Positions 32,228-43,978 of a DNA stretch of 64,000 bases are shown here, piece by piece. Source of the DNA: Paracoccus sp. TOH. Lineage in GTDB: Bacteria > Pseudomonadota > Alphaproteobacteria > Rhodobacterales > Rhodobacteraceae. Numbering within the stretch: position 1 is the first letter of the stretch; each line of letters opens with the position of its first letter. The stretch lies in the NCBI RefSeq assembly GCF_030388245.1, contig NZ_CP098361.1:186001-250000 (forward strand). Reading direction: 5' to 3'. The notes under the pieces were generated by a model. The model was not told where the DNA came from. It worked only from the letters and a program-made list of their open reading frames with translations, and searched no databases. The position numbers and the translations under genes are program-made.

Positions 32228-34435
32228 ATGCCTACCGGAACGAATGGCAACGACACCCTGATCGGTACGTCTGCCAGCGAAGTCTTCAATGCCCTTGGGG
32301 GGAACGATTACGTTCTTGGCCTCGGCGGCAATGACACCATCTATGGCGGCTCGGGCAACGATTACTTGTCGGGCGGCGATGGCTATGACTATATCAGCGC
32401 CGGTTCGGGAACCGACACGGTGCATGGCTGGGACGACAACGACACCATCGTCTCCAGCGGAGCCGGGCAATATTACGGCGATGCCGGCAACGACTATATC
32501 TATGCCGGCCTTGGCACCAGCGAAACGCTGGACGGTGGCGCGGATACGGATTGGCTGAACACCACCACCTATAGCGGCGCCTACAGGATCAACCTGGCGA
32601 CCGGCGCCACGAATTTCACCGGCGAAAGCTATGTGAATTTCGAGAACGTCTATTCCGGATCCGGCAACGACACGCTGTACGGGACCGACGCCGCCAATAC
32701 CATGTATGGCAATAACGGAAACGATTACATCTATGGATACGGCGGCAACGATTTCATTTCCGGCGGCGCCGGCAATGACTACCTGCATGCCGGAACCGGC
32801 AGCGATACGCTTTATGGCGGCAGCGACAACGACACGCTGGTTTCCAGCGGCGGCGGCCGTTATTATGGCGAGGCGGGCAACGACTATATCTATGCCGGCC
32901 TTGGCACCAGCGAGACGCTGGACGGTGGCGCGGATACGGACTGGCTGAACACCACCACCTATAGCGGCGCCTATATGATCAATCTGGCCACCGGCGCCAC
33001 GAATTTCACCGGCGAAAGCTATGTGAACTTCGAGAACGTCTATACCGGATCCGGCAACGACACGCTGCTGGGTACGGATGCAGCCAATATCATGTATGGT
33101 AATAACGGAAACGACTCGATTTCCGGTCTTGCAGGTAACGATTACCTCTCTGGTGGCGCAGGCGGAGATTATCTGAACGCCGGCACTGGCACCGACACCA
33201 TCTGGGGCGGAAGCGATGCCGACACCATCGTTTCCAGTGGCTACGGCCAATATTATGGAGAATCCGGCAATGACTATATCTATGCCGGGGTCGGCGGCGG
33301 CGAGACACTGGATGGCGGCACCGATGATGATTGGCTGAACACCGCCGCCTGGAGCGGCGCCTATTCCATCAACATGGTGACCGGCGCCACGAATTACACT
33401 GGCGAAAACTTCGTCAATTTTGAAAATCTTTATTCCGGCTCCGGAAACGACACGATTCTGGGCACGGATGCGGCCAATATCATCTATGGTAACGCAGGAA
33501 ACGACGCCATCGATGGTGGTGCGGGCAATGACACGCTTTATGGCGGGGTCGGCGATGACACTTTGACCGGCGGCACGGACAATGATTATCTGTCGGGCGG
33601 CGATGGCAATGACCTGCTGACCGCGACGGCGGGTACGGACACGCTTTATGGCGGCAATGGCGATGATCGGCTGGTTTCCAGCGGCGCGGGTTTCTATTCC
33701 GCGGATGCCGGAAACGACATGGTGATCGCCGGCCTGGGCGTGAATGAAACCCTGAATGGTGGCGCCGGAATCGACATGCTGGATGCCCGGACCTATTCCG
33801 GGGCCTATCGCATCAACCTGGCGACCGGGGCCACGAATTTTGCGGGCGAAAGTTTCGTGAATTTCGAGAATGCCATGACCGCGGGCGGGAATGACACCCT
33901 GCTCGGCACCGCAGGCGCCAACCTGATGAATGCCGGCGCGGGGAACGACCAGCTTCACGGTTTTGCCGGCAATGACACGCTGCAGGGGATGAACGGCAAC
34001 GACTTCCTTGGCGGCGGGGCGGGGAACGATGTGCTGCAGGGCGGGGCCGGCAATGACACGCTGGCCGGCAACACCGGCGCGGACGTGCTGAATGGCGGCG
34101 CGGGCGCGGATGTGTTCCGCTTCGTGGCCCTAGCCGATTCCACCTGGGGACCGGGCCGCGATCTGATCAACGGCTTCGACGGCGTCGGCGTCGCCGTGGG
34201 CGACCGCATCGACCTTTCCGCCATCGATGCGAATGCCCTGATCGGCGGCAATCAGGCCTTTGTTTTCAATGGAACAAACCCCGGCGGCCCCGGCCGCGCC
34301 TGGGTGATGAACAGCGGCACCGAGACGCTGCTGCGGGTCAATGTCGACGGCGATCCGGCGGTCGAGATGACCATCCGAATCGCCGATGGGGCGACGCTGG
34401 CGGGCCAGTATTCCGCGAGCGACTTCATCCTCTGA
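32228..34435 (+). CDS. RTX-type calcium-binding secreted protein
   Basis: A 735-residue protein consisting almost wholly of RTX nonapeptides (GGxGxDxLx), for example LGGNDYVLGLGGNDTIYGG, interspersed with longer non-RTX modules. It begins directly with GTNGNDTLIGT, with no signal peptide. The C-terminal 100 residues resemble the serralysin-type end (DVFRFVALADST, DRIDLSAIDAN) and finish SASDFIL, as expected for a type I secretion signal. AGGAGG lies 5 nt before the ATG. No type I exporter is encoded in the window. Third-position A/T is higher than in neighbours. No enzyme domain is visible; an adhesin, S-layer or matrix role is possible. Confidence 0.88.
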   Translation: MPTGTNGNDTLIGTSASEVFNALGGNDYVLGLGGNDTIYGGSGNDYLSGGDGYDYISAGSGTDTVHGWDDNDTIVSSGAGQYYGDAGNDYIYAGLGTSETLDGGADTDWLNTTTYSGAYRINLATGATNFTGESYVNFENVYSGSGNDTLYGTDAANTMYGNNGNDYIYGYGGNDFISGGAGNDYLHAGTGSDTLYGGSDNDTLVSSGGGRYYGEAGNDYIYAGLGTSETLDGGADTDWLNTTTYSGAYMINLATGATNFTGESYVNFENVYTGSGNDTLLGTDAANIMYGNNGNDSISGLAGNDYLSGGAGGDYLNAGTGTDTIWGGSDADTIVSSGYGQYYGESGNDYIYAGVGGGETLDGGTDDDWLNTAAWSGAYSINMVTGATNYTGENFVNFENLYSGSGNDTILGTDAANIIYGNAGNDAIDGGAGNDTLYGGVGDDTLTGGTDNDYLSGGDGNDLLTATAGTDTLYGGNGDDRLVSSGAGFYSADAGNDMVIAGLGVNETLNGGAGIDMLDARTYSGAYRINLATGATNFAGESFVNFENAMTAGGNDTLLGTAGANLMNAGAGNDQLHGFAGNDTLQGMNGNDFLGGGAGNDVLQGGAGNDTLAGNTGADVLNGGAGADVFRFVALADSTWGPGRDLINGFDGVGVAVGDRIDLSAIDANALIGGNQAFVFNGTNPGGPGRAWVMNSGTETLLRVNVDGDPAVEMTIRIADGATLAGQYSASDFIL
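32522..34135 (+). repeat. Long direct repeats inside the RTX gene
   Basis: A module starting ETLDGG..DWLNT and running through YSGAY.INLATGATNFTGESYVNFEN recurs at 32522, 32912, 33302 and 33746. Spacings are 390, 390 and 444 bp (130, 130 and 148 codons); the longer unit carries extra nonapeptides. Units 1 and 2 are nearly identical over long stretches of DNA, which points to recent duplication. Confidence 0.85.
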
Positions 34436-34627
34436 GCCGGGGCCCCTCCCTCCCTGACCCGGACGATGAAGCAGAGGGGGCGCGGTCCGAAAGGGCCGCG
34501 CCCTTTCCGTGCAGCGACCATGCACGGCGCGTACACCGGGCGTACACCGGCAACGCGCGCCGCGTTCAGCACCGGTTAACCCTTGCCGGGCGATGATCCG
34601 CCGGGCAGAGGTCGGAGGATTCGGGCG

Positions 34628-35122
34628 ATGGTCGGCAAGGCGGAAGAACAACGGCGGGTAAATTATCACTACATGGCCGATGCGATGCGGATGCTGGAAT
34701 GGGATCTGCACCAGCGGCTGATGGAGGAACTGCGCATCCCCGCCGAATGGCACGAGATCGCGCGCGAGAAGGGCCAGTCGAAGAAGCTGCGGGTGACGAT
34801 CCGGCTGGACGAGGCGGTGGTGAAATTCTTTCGCTCGACCGGGACGGACTGGCAGCCGCGGCTGAACCGGGTACTGTCGGTGTGGATGCATGCCCGGCTG
34901 GCGGGGATGATCCGGGGGGCGGAGACGATGGACTACATGAAGCGCCGGGTCGAGGAGGGTTTTGACGGGGCGCGGCCGCGCTGGGGGGATTTGCAGCGGA
35001 TGGAGGATGAGGCGTTCGGGGACGACCCGACGCGGTTTGACGAGGCGGGGGTGCCGATGGGGGAGGAACGAGTCAGCTCGGCGGTGTTGCGGGTGGAGTT
35101 GGAGGGGAAGCGGGGGCGATGA
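34628..35122 (+). CDS. BrnA antitoxin-like protein without a BrnT partner
   Basis: A protein of 164 residues. The middle part, LRVTIRLDEAVVKFFRSTG followed by TDWQPRLNRVLSVWM, matches the ribbon-helix-helix region of BrnA antitoxins (RLDxxVxxFF, WQxRxNxxL). The N-terminal 55 residues form a helical extension not seen in compact BrnA. GGAGGA at 34614-34619 favours the ATG at 34628. No BrnT-like toxin frame lies next to it, so this may be a free-standing DNA-binding regulator. Confidence 0.65.
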   Translation: MVGKAEEQRRVNYHYMADAMRMLEWDLHQRLMEELRIPAEWHEIAREKGQSKKLRVTIRLDEAVVKFFRSTGTDWQPRLNRVLSVWMHARLAGMIRGAETMDYMKRRVEEGFDGARPRWGDLQRMEDEAFGDDPTRFDEAGVPMGEERVSSAVLRVELEGKRGR

Positions 35123-35353
35123 GTGATGGCGCATGGTCGCATTGGGCGGAAGGCGGTCGTTCGCTGCGTTCTAAACGAACGGCAGCGATGCGCAGCAAGC
35201 GAGCTTTGCCAAGTCAACATCTCAGCTGCTTCCGCGATGCTTAACACTTCTCTGCCGAAGCTTGCGCCTTTGTTCAGATAGCTGACTATGATGGGATGAG
35301 GCGCCGGCTACCGGAGGAAAAATGCCTTGGGAACAGTCTTTCCAGCCTAGCCA
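35123..35353. other. Noncoding stretch before the AT-rich unit
   Basis: About 230 bp without a convincing gene. It includes an imperfect inverted repeat around 35156-35185 (CGTTCG ... CGAACG words) of a kind often seen between genes in these genomes. The composition shifts from GC-rich to AT-rich across this stretch, marking the left edge of the accessory unit. Confidence 0.4.
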
Positions 35354-35384
35354 TGTGTAAAGCATGTGTGTACTTCTTTACACA
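35354..35384. promoter_or_regulatory. Perfect 9-bp inverted repeat upstream of the response regulator
   Basis: TGTGTAAAG (35354-35362) and CTTTACACA (35376-35384), separated by 13 bp. The repeat ends 20 bp before the ATG of the response-regulator gene. It could be an operator for autoregulation or a 5' leader hairpin. Confidence 0.6.
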
Positions 35385-35404
35385 CCCTCAGTTGCGAGCG
35401 CCGC

Positions 35405-36118
35405 ATGAAGTCCTTAGTCAAAAAAATCCTACCTAAGCCCCTGAGTGCCTATCGGTCGGTAATCGAGCTTCGGGACCACTCGAAGGGCAAGAAGGCTTCA
35501 ATGTCTCGAAAAGATATCAGGTCAGCGGTCAAAATAGCCATTATTGATGACGAGAAGTTTAAGGCCCACGGCAACCTGACAACATATGGGTACAAAATTC
35601 AAGAGTTGCCGGACATTAAGTCATTGGATGACATCAGTGATTTTGATGTCGTAATTTGCGACTTGATGGGTGTTGGGCAAAACTTTGACAAGTCCATAGG
35701 TGGGGCTAGCATCATCAAAGAGATAAAAGACAATTACCCGACCAAGTATGTAATCGCTTATACTGGTGCGAGATCAAATACGCCAGAAGCTAATGCAGCC
35801 AAGCAGTTTTCGGACGATTTCATCAAAAAGGACGATGATATTACTAAGTTGGTCGGTAAGCTTGACGAGGCTATAGATATCGCCTCAGATCCCTATGAGC
35901 GATGGCTGACCACTCGCCAAGGTTTGATTGATCTCGAGATAGACTTGCGGAAAATTTTAGAGCTGGAAAGCGCTTATGTTGAGGCAATTAATGCCAGCGA
36001 CAGCAAATTTTCTGAGATTGAGGCGATATTAAGGAGCGCCGACCTGGGAGGGCATGCAAAGGGTATAGTCCAGAGCCTAATAGCTTCTGGAATTTGGGCA
36101 ATTGTGTTTGCAGCATAA
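35405..36118 (+). CDS. Response-regulator receiver protein with novel C-terminal region
   Basis: A protein of 237 residues from an AT-rich gene. Residues 42-155 form a receiver-like domain: hydrophobic strand then acidic pair Asp48-Asp49 (IAIIDDEKF), phosphoacceptor candidate Asp86 (DVVICDLMG), Thr120 (IAYTGA) and Lys141. The N-terminal 40 residues are basic. Residues 160-215 are helical and acidic; the last 17 residues (IVQSLIASGIWAIVFAA) are uniformly hydrophobic, like a membrane-active tail. There is no DNA-binding domain. The stop overlaps the kinase start (TAATG). The ribosome site is weak. The function is not recognised. Confidence 0.75.
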   Translation: MKSLVKKILPKPLSAYRSVIELRDHSKGKKASMSRKDIRSAVKIAIIDDEKFKAHGNLTTYGYKIQELPDIKSLDDISDFDVVICDLMGVGQNFDKSIGGASIIKEIKDNYPTKYVIAYTGARSNTPEANAAKQFSDDFIKKDDDITKLVGKLDEAIDIASDPYERWLTTRQGLIDLEIDLRKILELESAYVEAINASDSKFSEIEAILRSADLGGHAKGIVQSLIASGIWAIVFAA

Positions 36119-37221
36119 TGTTGGCATTTTCCTCTATCGTTGTTAGTCCGCAGGGCGAGCCAAAGTTCCACGGTGGAACGATTTTCAAGTTGCCGCCAGA
36201 GCTTTGTGATAAATACAGGATTCAACAGTATCTAAAGATAGATAAAATTGGTTGGTCTCGATCTGAGTTCGGCTACATGACACTTGTGAAGGTTGATGAC
36301 CAAGGAAATAAGTACGTAATCCCAGGTCTTTACCTTGAAGATGGTGGCCAGCCATCCAAGAAGTTCCATGGGTATAAGCCTCTAGTTTCGAAGTCCCAAG
36401 TGGAACAGTATTTAAAGTATCATTTTGAAAGGCTTTCAAACGTAAGAGAGGCGTCAGAAGGTGAGCTCACAGCGTTGGTTCACGACTTGAGGCATCTATC
36501 CAGCTCGATTTACCATAGTGCGATAGAAGCAGAACGTGCTGTGAAGGAGAATTCACTGCATAAAACGAGGGACTTGATAAAGACGATAATTGCATCTCAG
36601 ACGATGCTTAAAGTGCGAATTGATTACCTGGATTTCTCCAATTCTGTCGACCGATTTGATGAAATTGAAAAAATACCGGTCTATAGCCGAGTTGATAAAG
36701 TAATTAGGTGTTTCAAGGCGGATGCTCGCCATAAAAATGTCGAAATAAACCTTTCCGGCAGCTCCTATCGATTGGCCGAGGGCCCAAATATTCTCGATAT
36801 TGTCCCTTATACTTTGATTGAAAACGCCATAAAATATTCACCCAAGAACTCAGAAATAACTGTTAAAGTTCAGGATACGGACACCGAAACTGAGGTTTCA
36901 GTGAGATCATTGGGGCCGATTTTTGCAGATGGTGAAGAAGCGAAAGTATTCGAGCGAGGGTTTAGGGGGGTAAACGCAAAGAATATCCGACAGAATGGGA
37001 CTGGGTTGGGATTGTCTGTGGCTAGCGAAGTTATTGCAACCTTCGCTGGAAGCTTGGGTGTGGCGCAATCCAATGAGAACCGTGTGATTGATGGCGCCAC
37101 CTACGCTTCAACAACTTTCCATTTCAGCCTGCCAACTGCTGGGGAAGATAGGGCGCGAAAGCAAAAATACGAGATGCTAACCCGACGTCGCGCTGGTAGG
37201 CGTAGCGCCAATGTCAGGTAG
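36118..37221 (+). CDS. Soluble sensor histidine kinase with unknown N-terminal domain
   Basis: A protein of 367 residues with no membrane segment. Residues 1-105 form an unrecognised domain (IFKLPPELCDKYRIQQYLK; KYVIPGLYLED). A dimerisation helix carries phosphoacceptor candidate His122 (VHDLRHL). The ATPase domain has N-box Asn236 (LIENAIKYSPKN) and the G2 box GTGLGL (294-299); the G1 DxG motif is weak. The ATG at 36118 overlaps the regulator stop, so the two are made together. The basic C-terminus is RRRAGRRSANVR. Codon use is AT-rich, unlike flanking genes, suggesting transfer. Confidence 0.82.
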   Translation: MLAFSSIVVSPQGEPKFHGGTIFKLPPELCDKYRIQQYLKIDKIGWSRSEFGYMTLVKVDDQGNKYVIPGLYLEDGGQPSKKFHGYKPLVSKSQVEQYLKYHFERLSNVREASEGELTALVHDLRHLSSSIYHSAIEAERAVKENSLHKTRDLIKTIIASQTMLKVRIDYLDFSNSVDRFDEIEKIPVYSRVDKVIRCFKADARHKNVEINLSGSSYRLAEGPNILDIVPYTLIENAIKYSPKNSEITVKVQDTDTETEVSVRSLGPIFADGEEAKVFERGFRGVNAKNIRQNGTGLGLSVASEVIATFAGSLGVAQSNENRVIDGATYASTTFHFSLPTAGEDRARKQKYEMLTRRRAGRRSANVR

Positions 37222-37322
37222 GCTATTCGTTCAAGCGCTTGAACTCGCTAATAAAGACTGCTTTGAGGCTGGGACCGGTCATCCGCCGCACTTGGCACGA
37301 AGGGCGGGAATGGGCCGAAAAC

Positions 37323-37348
37323 AAAGGCCGCCCTACGGGGCGGCCTTT
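37323..37348. terminator. Bidirectional terminator between the kinase gene and carB
   Basis: AAAGGCCGCC (37323-37332), loop CTACGG, GGCGGCCTTT (37339-37348). A- and T-flanked arms allow termination from both sides, serving the plus-strand kinase gene and the minus-strand carB. Confidence 0.85.
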
Positions 37349-37376
37349 GCTTATTCTTGGGTGAAGTCGCAGCCCC

Positions 37377-40709
<3,333 letters not shown>

Positions 40710-40850
40710 GGCGGTCCCTCGGGCTGGCGGCTGATAAATCGTCCGGGGTTATAGCCATGGCGGGCAAAGTCGCAAGGGTCCGCGCCGCCCGCCCGGCCAA
40801 AAATCCGCGGCACGCGCCAGGGGCGCCGCCCCGACGCGACGCCCCTGCCC

Positions 40851-40871
40851 TTCACCGTTTCCCAAATACCC
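40851..40871 (-). repeat. 21-nt post-stop element, copy c (downstream of the UPF0114-like gene)
   Basis: On the minus strand it begins GGGTATTTGGGAAACGGTGA, identical to copy e. It lies 27 nt after the stop of the minus-strand gene at 40899, behind a GC-rich potential hairpin. Confidence 0.7.
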
Positions 40872-40898
40872 CGGCGGCCGCGCGACCGGCGCGACGGC

Positions 40899-41423
40899 TC
40901 AGCCCTGCGCCGCCTTGGCCTTCTTCAGCGTCTTGCCATGGTTCGAGATCCAGTCCATCGCCGCCAGCAGCACCCCCGAGATCACGAAGACCAGATGGAT
41001 CACCACCATCCAGCGGATCTGGTCGGCGCTGTATTTGCTGACATCCATGAACACCTTCAGCAGATGGATGCCCGAGATCGCCACGATCGAGGCCACCAGC
41101 TTCAGCTTCAGCCCCGAGAAATCCACCTCGCCCTGCCAGTTCGGCCGGTCCTCGTGCCCGCTCAGGTCCATGCGGCTGACGAAATTCTCGTAGCCCGAGA
41201 AGATCACGATCAGCAGCAGGTTGGCGGCCAGGCTCAGGTCGATCAGCGCCAGCACGCCCAGCACCGCGTCGTTCACGGTCATCACCGGCAGGATCTGCAC
41301 CAGGTGCCAGAATTCCAGCGCAAAGACCCAAAGCAGGATCAGCAGGGACAGCGCCAGCCCGACATAGATCGGCGCCATCATCCAGCGGCTGGCGAAAAGG
41401 CTGCGTTCGAGAAGGCGTTCCAT
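40899..41423 (-). CDS. UPF0114/YqhA-family membrane protein
   Basis: A protein of 174 residues with four membrane segments. The block SGYENFVSRMD near residue 80 and the following DFSGLKLKLVASIVAISGIHLLK are characteristic of the YqhA group (TIGR00645). The function of the family is unknown. ATG 41423 has AGGAG 5 nt upstream; the ATG three bases before it is too close. Confidence 0.85.
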   Translation of the reverse strand: MERLLERSLFASRWMMAPIYVGLALSLLILLWVFALEFWHLVQILPVMTVNDAVLGVLALIDLSLAANLLLIVIFSGYENFVSRMDLSGHEDRPNWQGEVDFSGLKLKLVASIVAISGIHLLKVFMDVSKYSADQIRWMVVIHLVFVISGVLLAAMDWISNHGKTLKKAKAAQG

Positions 41424-41551
41424 CATGTCTCCTGCACGGGTTCCGAAAGCCCTCATCTAGGCACGCCGCGGCGCGGCGAAAACCCCCCGCCGCAGCCATG
41501 CCGCGACCGGGGCGGCCTCGTTCCCCGGAGACCGGTGAATCCGCGCCGGCC

Positions 41552-42271
41552 TCAGGCGTCGATGAACCCCCGCACGAAGGCCGTCGCCGGCCGGGCGCGG
41601 ATGTCCTGCGGGCGGCCGACCTGCTCGATCCGGCCCATGGACATCACCACCACCAGGTCGGCCAGCTCCATCGCCTCGTCCTGATCATGGGTGACGAAGA
41701 CCGTGGTCAGGCCGGTGGTGTCGTGGATCTCGCGTAGCCCCTGGCGCAGCTCCTTGCGCACGCGGGCGTCGAGCGCACCGAAAGGCTCGTCGAGCAGCAG
41801 CATGCGCGGCTCGATGGCCAAGGCGCGCGCCAGGGCGACGCGCTGGCGCTGGCCGCCCGACAGCTGGCTCGGGAAGCGCTTGGCGATCTGCGGCAGCTGG
41901 ATCAGGTCCAGAAGCTTCGACACCCGGCGCCGGATCTCGGCCGCGGGCGGGCGCGCGGCGCGCGGGCGGGCGCGCAGCCCATAGGCGATGTTCTCGAACA
42001 CCGTCATGTGCTTGAACAGCGCATAGCTCTGGAACACGAAGCCGGCGCGCCGCTCCTGCACGGTCATGCCGGTCGCGTCCTGGCCGTCGAACAGCACCCG
42101 GCCGGAACTGGGGAACTCCAGCCCGCCCAGGATGCGCAAGAGCGTGGTCTTGCCCGAGCCCGAGGGGCCCAGGAGCGCCACCAGCGCCCCCGAGGGGATG
42201 GCCAAGCTGACCGGCTGCAAGGCCGTGGTGGCACCGAATTGCTTGGCGATCTCGTCGATCTCGATATGCAT
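41552..42271 (-). CDS. cysA: Sulfate ABC transporter ATP-binding protein, short form
   Basis: An ATPase of 239 residues, last gene of sbp-cysT-cysW-cysA. Walker A is GPSGSGKTT (about residue 36), the signature is [15 protein letters not shown], Walker B is [12 protein letters not shown], and [12 protein letters not shown] follows. It ends at FVRGFIDA, just after the nucleotide-binding domain, so it lacks the roughly 110-residue C-terminal TOBE-type regulatory domain of E. coli CysA (365 residues). It powers sulfate/thiosulfate import. Confidence 0.9.
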   Translation of the reverse strand: MHIEIDEIAKQFGATTALQPVSLAIPSGALVALLGPSGSGKTTLLRILGGLEFPSSGRVLFDGQDATGMTVQERRAGFVFQSYALFKHMTVFENIAYGLRARPRAARPPAAEIRRRVSKLLDLIQLPQIAKRFPSQLSGGQRQRVALARALAIEPRMLLLDEPFGALDARVRKELRQGLREIHDTTGLTTVFVTHDQDEAMELADLVVVMSMGRIEQVGRPQDIRARPATAFVRGFIDA

Positions 42272-42279
42272 CGGACACC

Positions 42280-43146
42280 TCAATGTCTGCGGGTTGTGGC
42301 AAGCTGGTCGGCGTGGTGCCATTCCAGCACGGACTTCAGCGCCAGCGTCAGCAGGCCCAGCGCCGCCAGCACGGCGGCGAGCGAAAAGGCCGCCACCGAA
42401 AGATATTCGTTGTACATCATCTCGATGGTGATCGGCATGGTGGCGGTGACGCCGCGGATCTTGCCCGAGACCACGGCCACGGCGCCGAACTCGCCCATGG
42501 CGCGGGCGTTGCACAGCAGCACCCCGTAAAGCAGCGCCCATTTGATGTTCGGCAGCGTCACGGTGCGGAACACCCGCCAGCCCGAGGCGCCCAGCGTCAG
42601 CGCCGCCTCCTCCTCGGCCCGGCCCTGCTCGATCATCACCGGGATCAGCTCGCGCGCGACGAAGGGAAAGGTGACGAAGACCGAGGCCAGCACAATCCCC
42701 GGCAGCGCGAAGATGATCGGAAAGCCCTGCGCGACCAGCCAGCCGCCTATCAGGCTGTTGGTGCCGAACAGCAGCACCAGCGCCAGCCCCGCCACCACCG
42801 GAGAGACCGAGAACGGCAGGTCGATCAGCGTGATCAGGAACGCCTTGCCGCGAAAGTCGAACTTGGTGATGGTCCAGGCGGCAGCGATGCCGAAGACCGC
42901 GTTCAGCGGCACGGCGATGGCCGCGACCAAGAGCGTCAGCCTGACGGCCGCCCGCGCGTCGGGCTGGGCCAGCGAGGCGACGGCCTCGGCCGCGCCGCGT
43001 GCGAGGGCTTCGGCGAAGACCACGGCCAGCGGCGCCAGCACCAGGATGCCAAGGCCGACCAGGGCCACGGCGATCAGGGCGATGCGGACCGGCCGGCTTT
43101 CCTCGGTCACCGGGCGCCAGCGGGCGGGGGCTTGCATATCAGACAT
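42280..43146 (-). CDS. cysW: Sulfate ABC transporter permease
   Basis: An inner-membrane permease of 288 residues with about six helices. The EAA loop near residue 190 reads [31 protein letters not shown]. Its start overlaps the cysT stop by 8 bp (ATGTCTGA); a second ATG at 43137 is possible. It pairs with CysT. Confidence 0.93.
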   Translation of the reverse strand: MSDMQAPARWRPVTEESRPVRIALIAVALVGLGILVLAPLAVVFAEALARGAAEAVASLAQPDARAAVRLTLLVAAIAVPLNAVFGIAAAWTITKFDFRGKAFLITLIDLPFSVSPVVAGLALVLLFGTNSLIGGWLVAQGFPIIFALPGIVLASVFVTFPFVARELIPVMIEQGRAEEEAALTLGASGWRVFRTVTLPNIKWALLYGVLLCNARAMGEFGAVAVVSGKIRGVTATMPITIEMMYNEYLSVAAFSLAAVLAALGLLTLALKSVLEWHHADQLATTRRH

Positions 43147-43975
43147 GGCCGATCCTCCGGCGGCTCCAGATCTGGATCAGGTTGATGACCAGAAGCATGG
43201 TGAACGAAATCAGCAGCATGGCGATGCCGATGGCGGCGGCGCCGTCATAGTCGAACTCCTCCAGCTTGATGACGATCAGCAGGGGCGCGATCTCGGTCTT
43301 CAGCGGCAGGTTGCCGGCGATGAAGATGACCGAGCCGTATTCGCCGACCGCGCGGGCCAGCGACAGCGCGAAGCCGGTCAGCGCCGCCGGCATCAGCATC
43401 GGCAGGATCACCCGGCGCAGGGTATGGAACCGCCCGGCGCCCAGCGTGGCCGAGGCCTCCTCGACCTCCTGCTCGATCTCGGCGATCACCGGCTGCACGG
43501 TGCGGGTGACGAAGGGCAGGCCGACGAAGATCAGCGCAATCAGGATGCCCGATGGCGTATAGGCGATCTTGCCGCCCAGCGCCTTGGCGATGCCGCCGAG
43601 GACGCCGTTCGGCGCATAAAGCGCGGTCAGCGCGATGCCCGCCACCGCGGTCGGCAGGGCGAAGGGCAGGTCGACCAGCGCATCGACCAGCCGGCGGCCC
43701 GCGAAGCGGTAGCGCGCCAGAACCCAGGCCAGCAAGGTGCCGAAGACCAGGTTGAACAGCGCCGCGAAAAATGCCAGCCGGAACGACAGATAGAGCGCCG
43801 CCCAGACCCGCGGCGTGTTCACCGTTTTCCAAATACCCTCTGCGCCATAGCTCGCGCCCTGGGCCAGCAGCGCGCCGACCGGCAGGATGACGATCAGCGA
43901 CAGCATGGTCAGCGTGATGCCCATGCCCAGCGCAAAGCCGGGCATGGGAGAGTTCTGGATGCGCAGCGCCGGCAT
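43139..43975 (-). CDS. cysT: Sulfate ABC transporter permease
   Basis: A permease of 278 residues, partner of CysW. The EAA loop reads VEEASATLGAGRFHTLRRVILP near residue 175, and LPFALPTAVAGIALTALYAPNG is typical of CysT/CysU. Residues 46-53 (EGIWKTVN) are encoded by a near-perfect copy of the 21-nt post-stop element (43818-43838), with AT-rich codons unlike the rest of the gene. The frame is intact there. It starts 3 bp after the sbp stop. Confidence 0.93.
   Translation of the reverse strand: MPALRIQNSPMPGFALGMGITLTMLSLIVILPVGALLAQGASYGAEGIWKTVNTPRVWAALYLSFRLAFFAALFNLVFGTLLAWVLARYRFAGRRLVDALVDLPFALPTAVAGIALTALYAPNGVLGGIAKALGGKIAYTPSGILIALIFVGLPFVTRTVQPVIAEIEQEVEEASATLGAGRFHTLRRVILPMLMPAALTGFALSLARAVGEYGSVIFIAGNLPLKTEIAPLLIVIKLEEFDYDGAAAIGIAMLLISFTMLLVINLIQIWSRRRIGHV
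43818..43838 (-). repeat. 21-nt element, copy d, inside cysT
   Basis: On the minus (coding) strand it begins GGGTATTTGGAAAACGGTGA. It shares 19 consecutive bases with copy f behind hisH. Unlike the other six copies it lies within a gene and is read as GIWKTVN. Confidence 0.7.
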
Positions 43976-43978
43976 CGC

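Noticed and set aside
32207..33958. Long open frame antisense to the RTX gene (583 codons)
   Set aside because: It mirrors the repetitive RTX codons, gives a low-complexity Ile/Val/Ala/Gly-rich protein, and has no start context. Such shadow frames are usual over RTX repeats.
32289..34120. Regularly spaced repeats that could suggest a CRISPR-like array
   Set aside because: They are in-frame RTX coding repeats of a large protein, without constant repeat/unique spacer structure.
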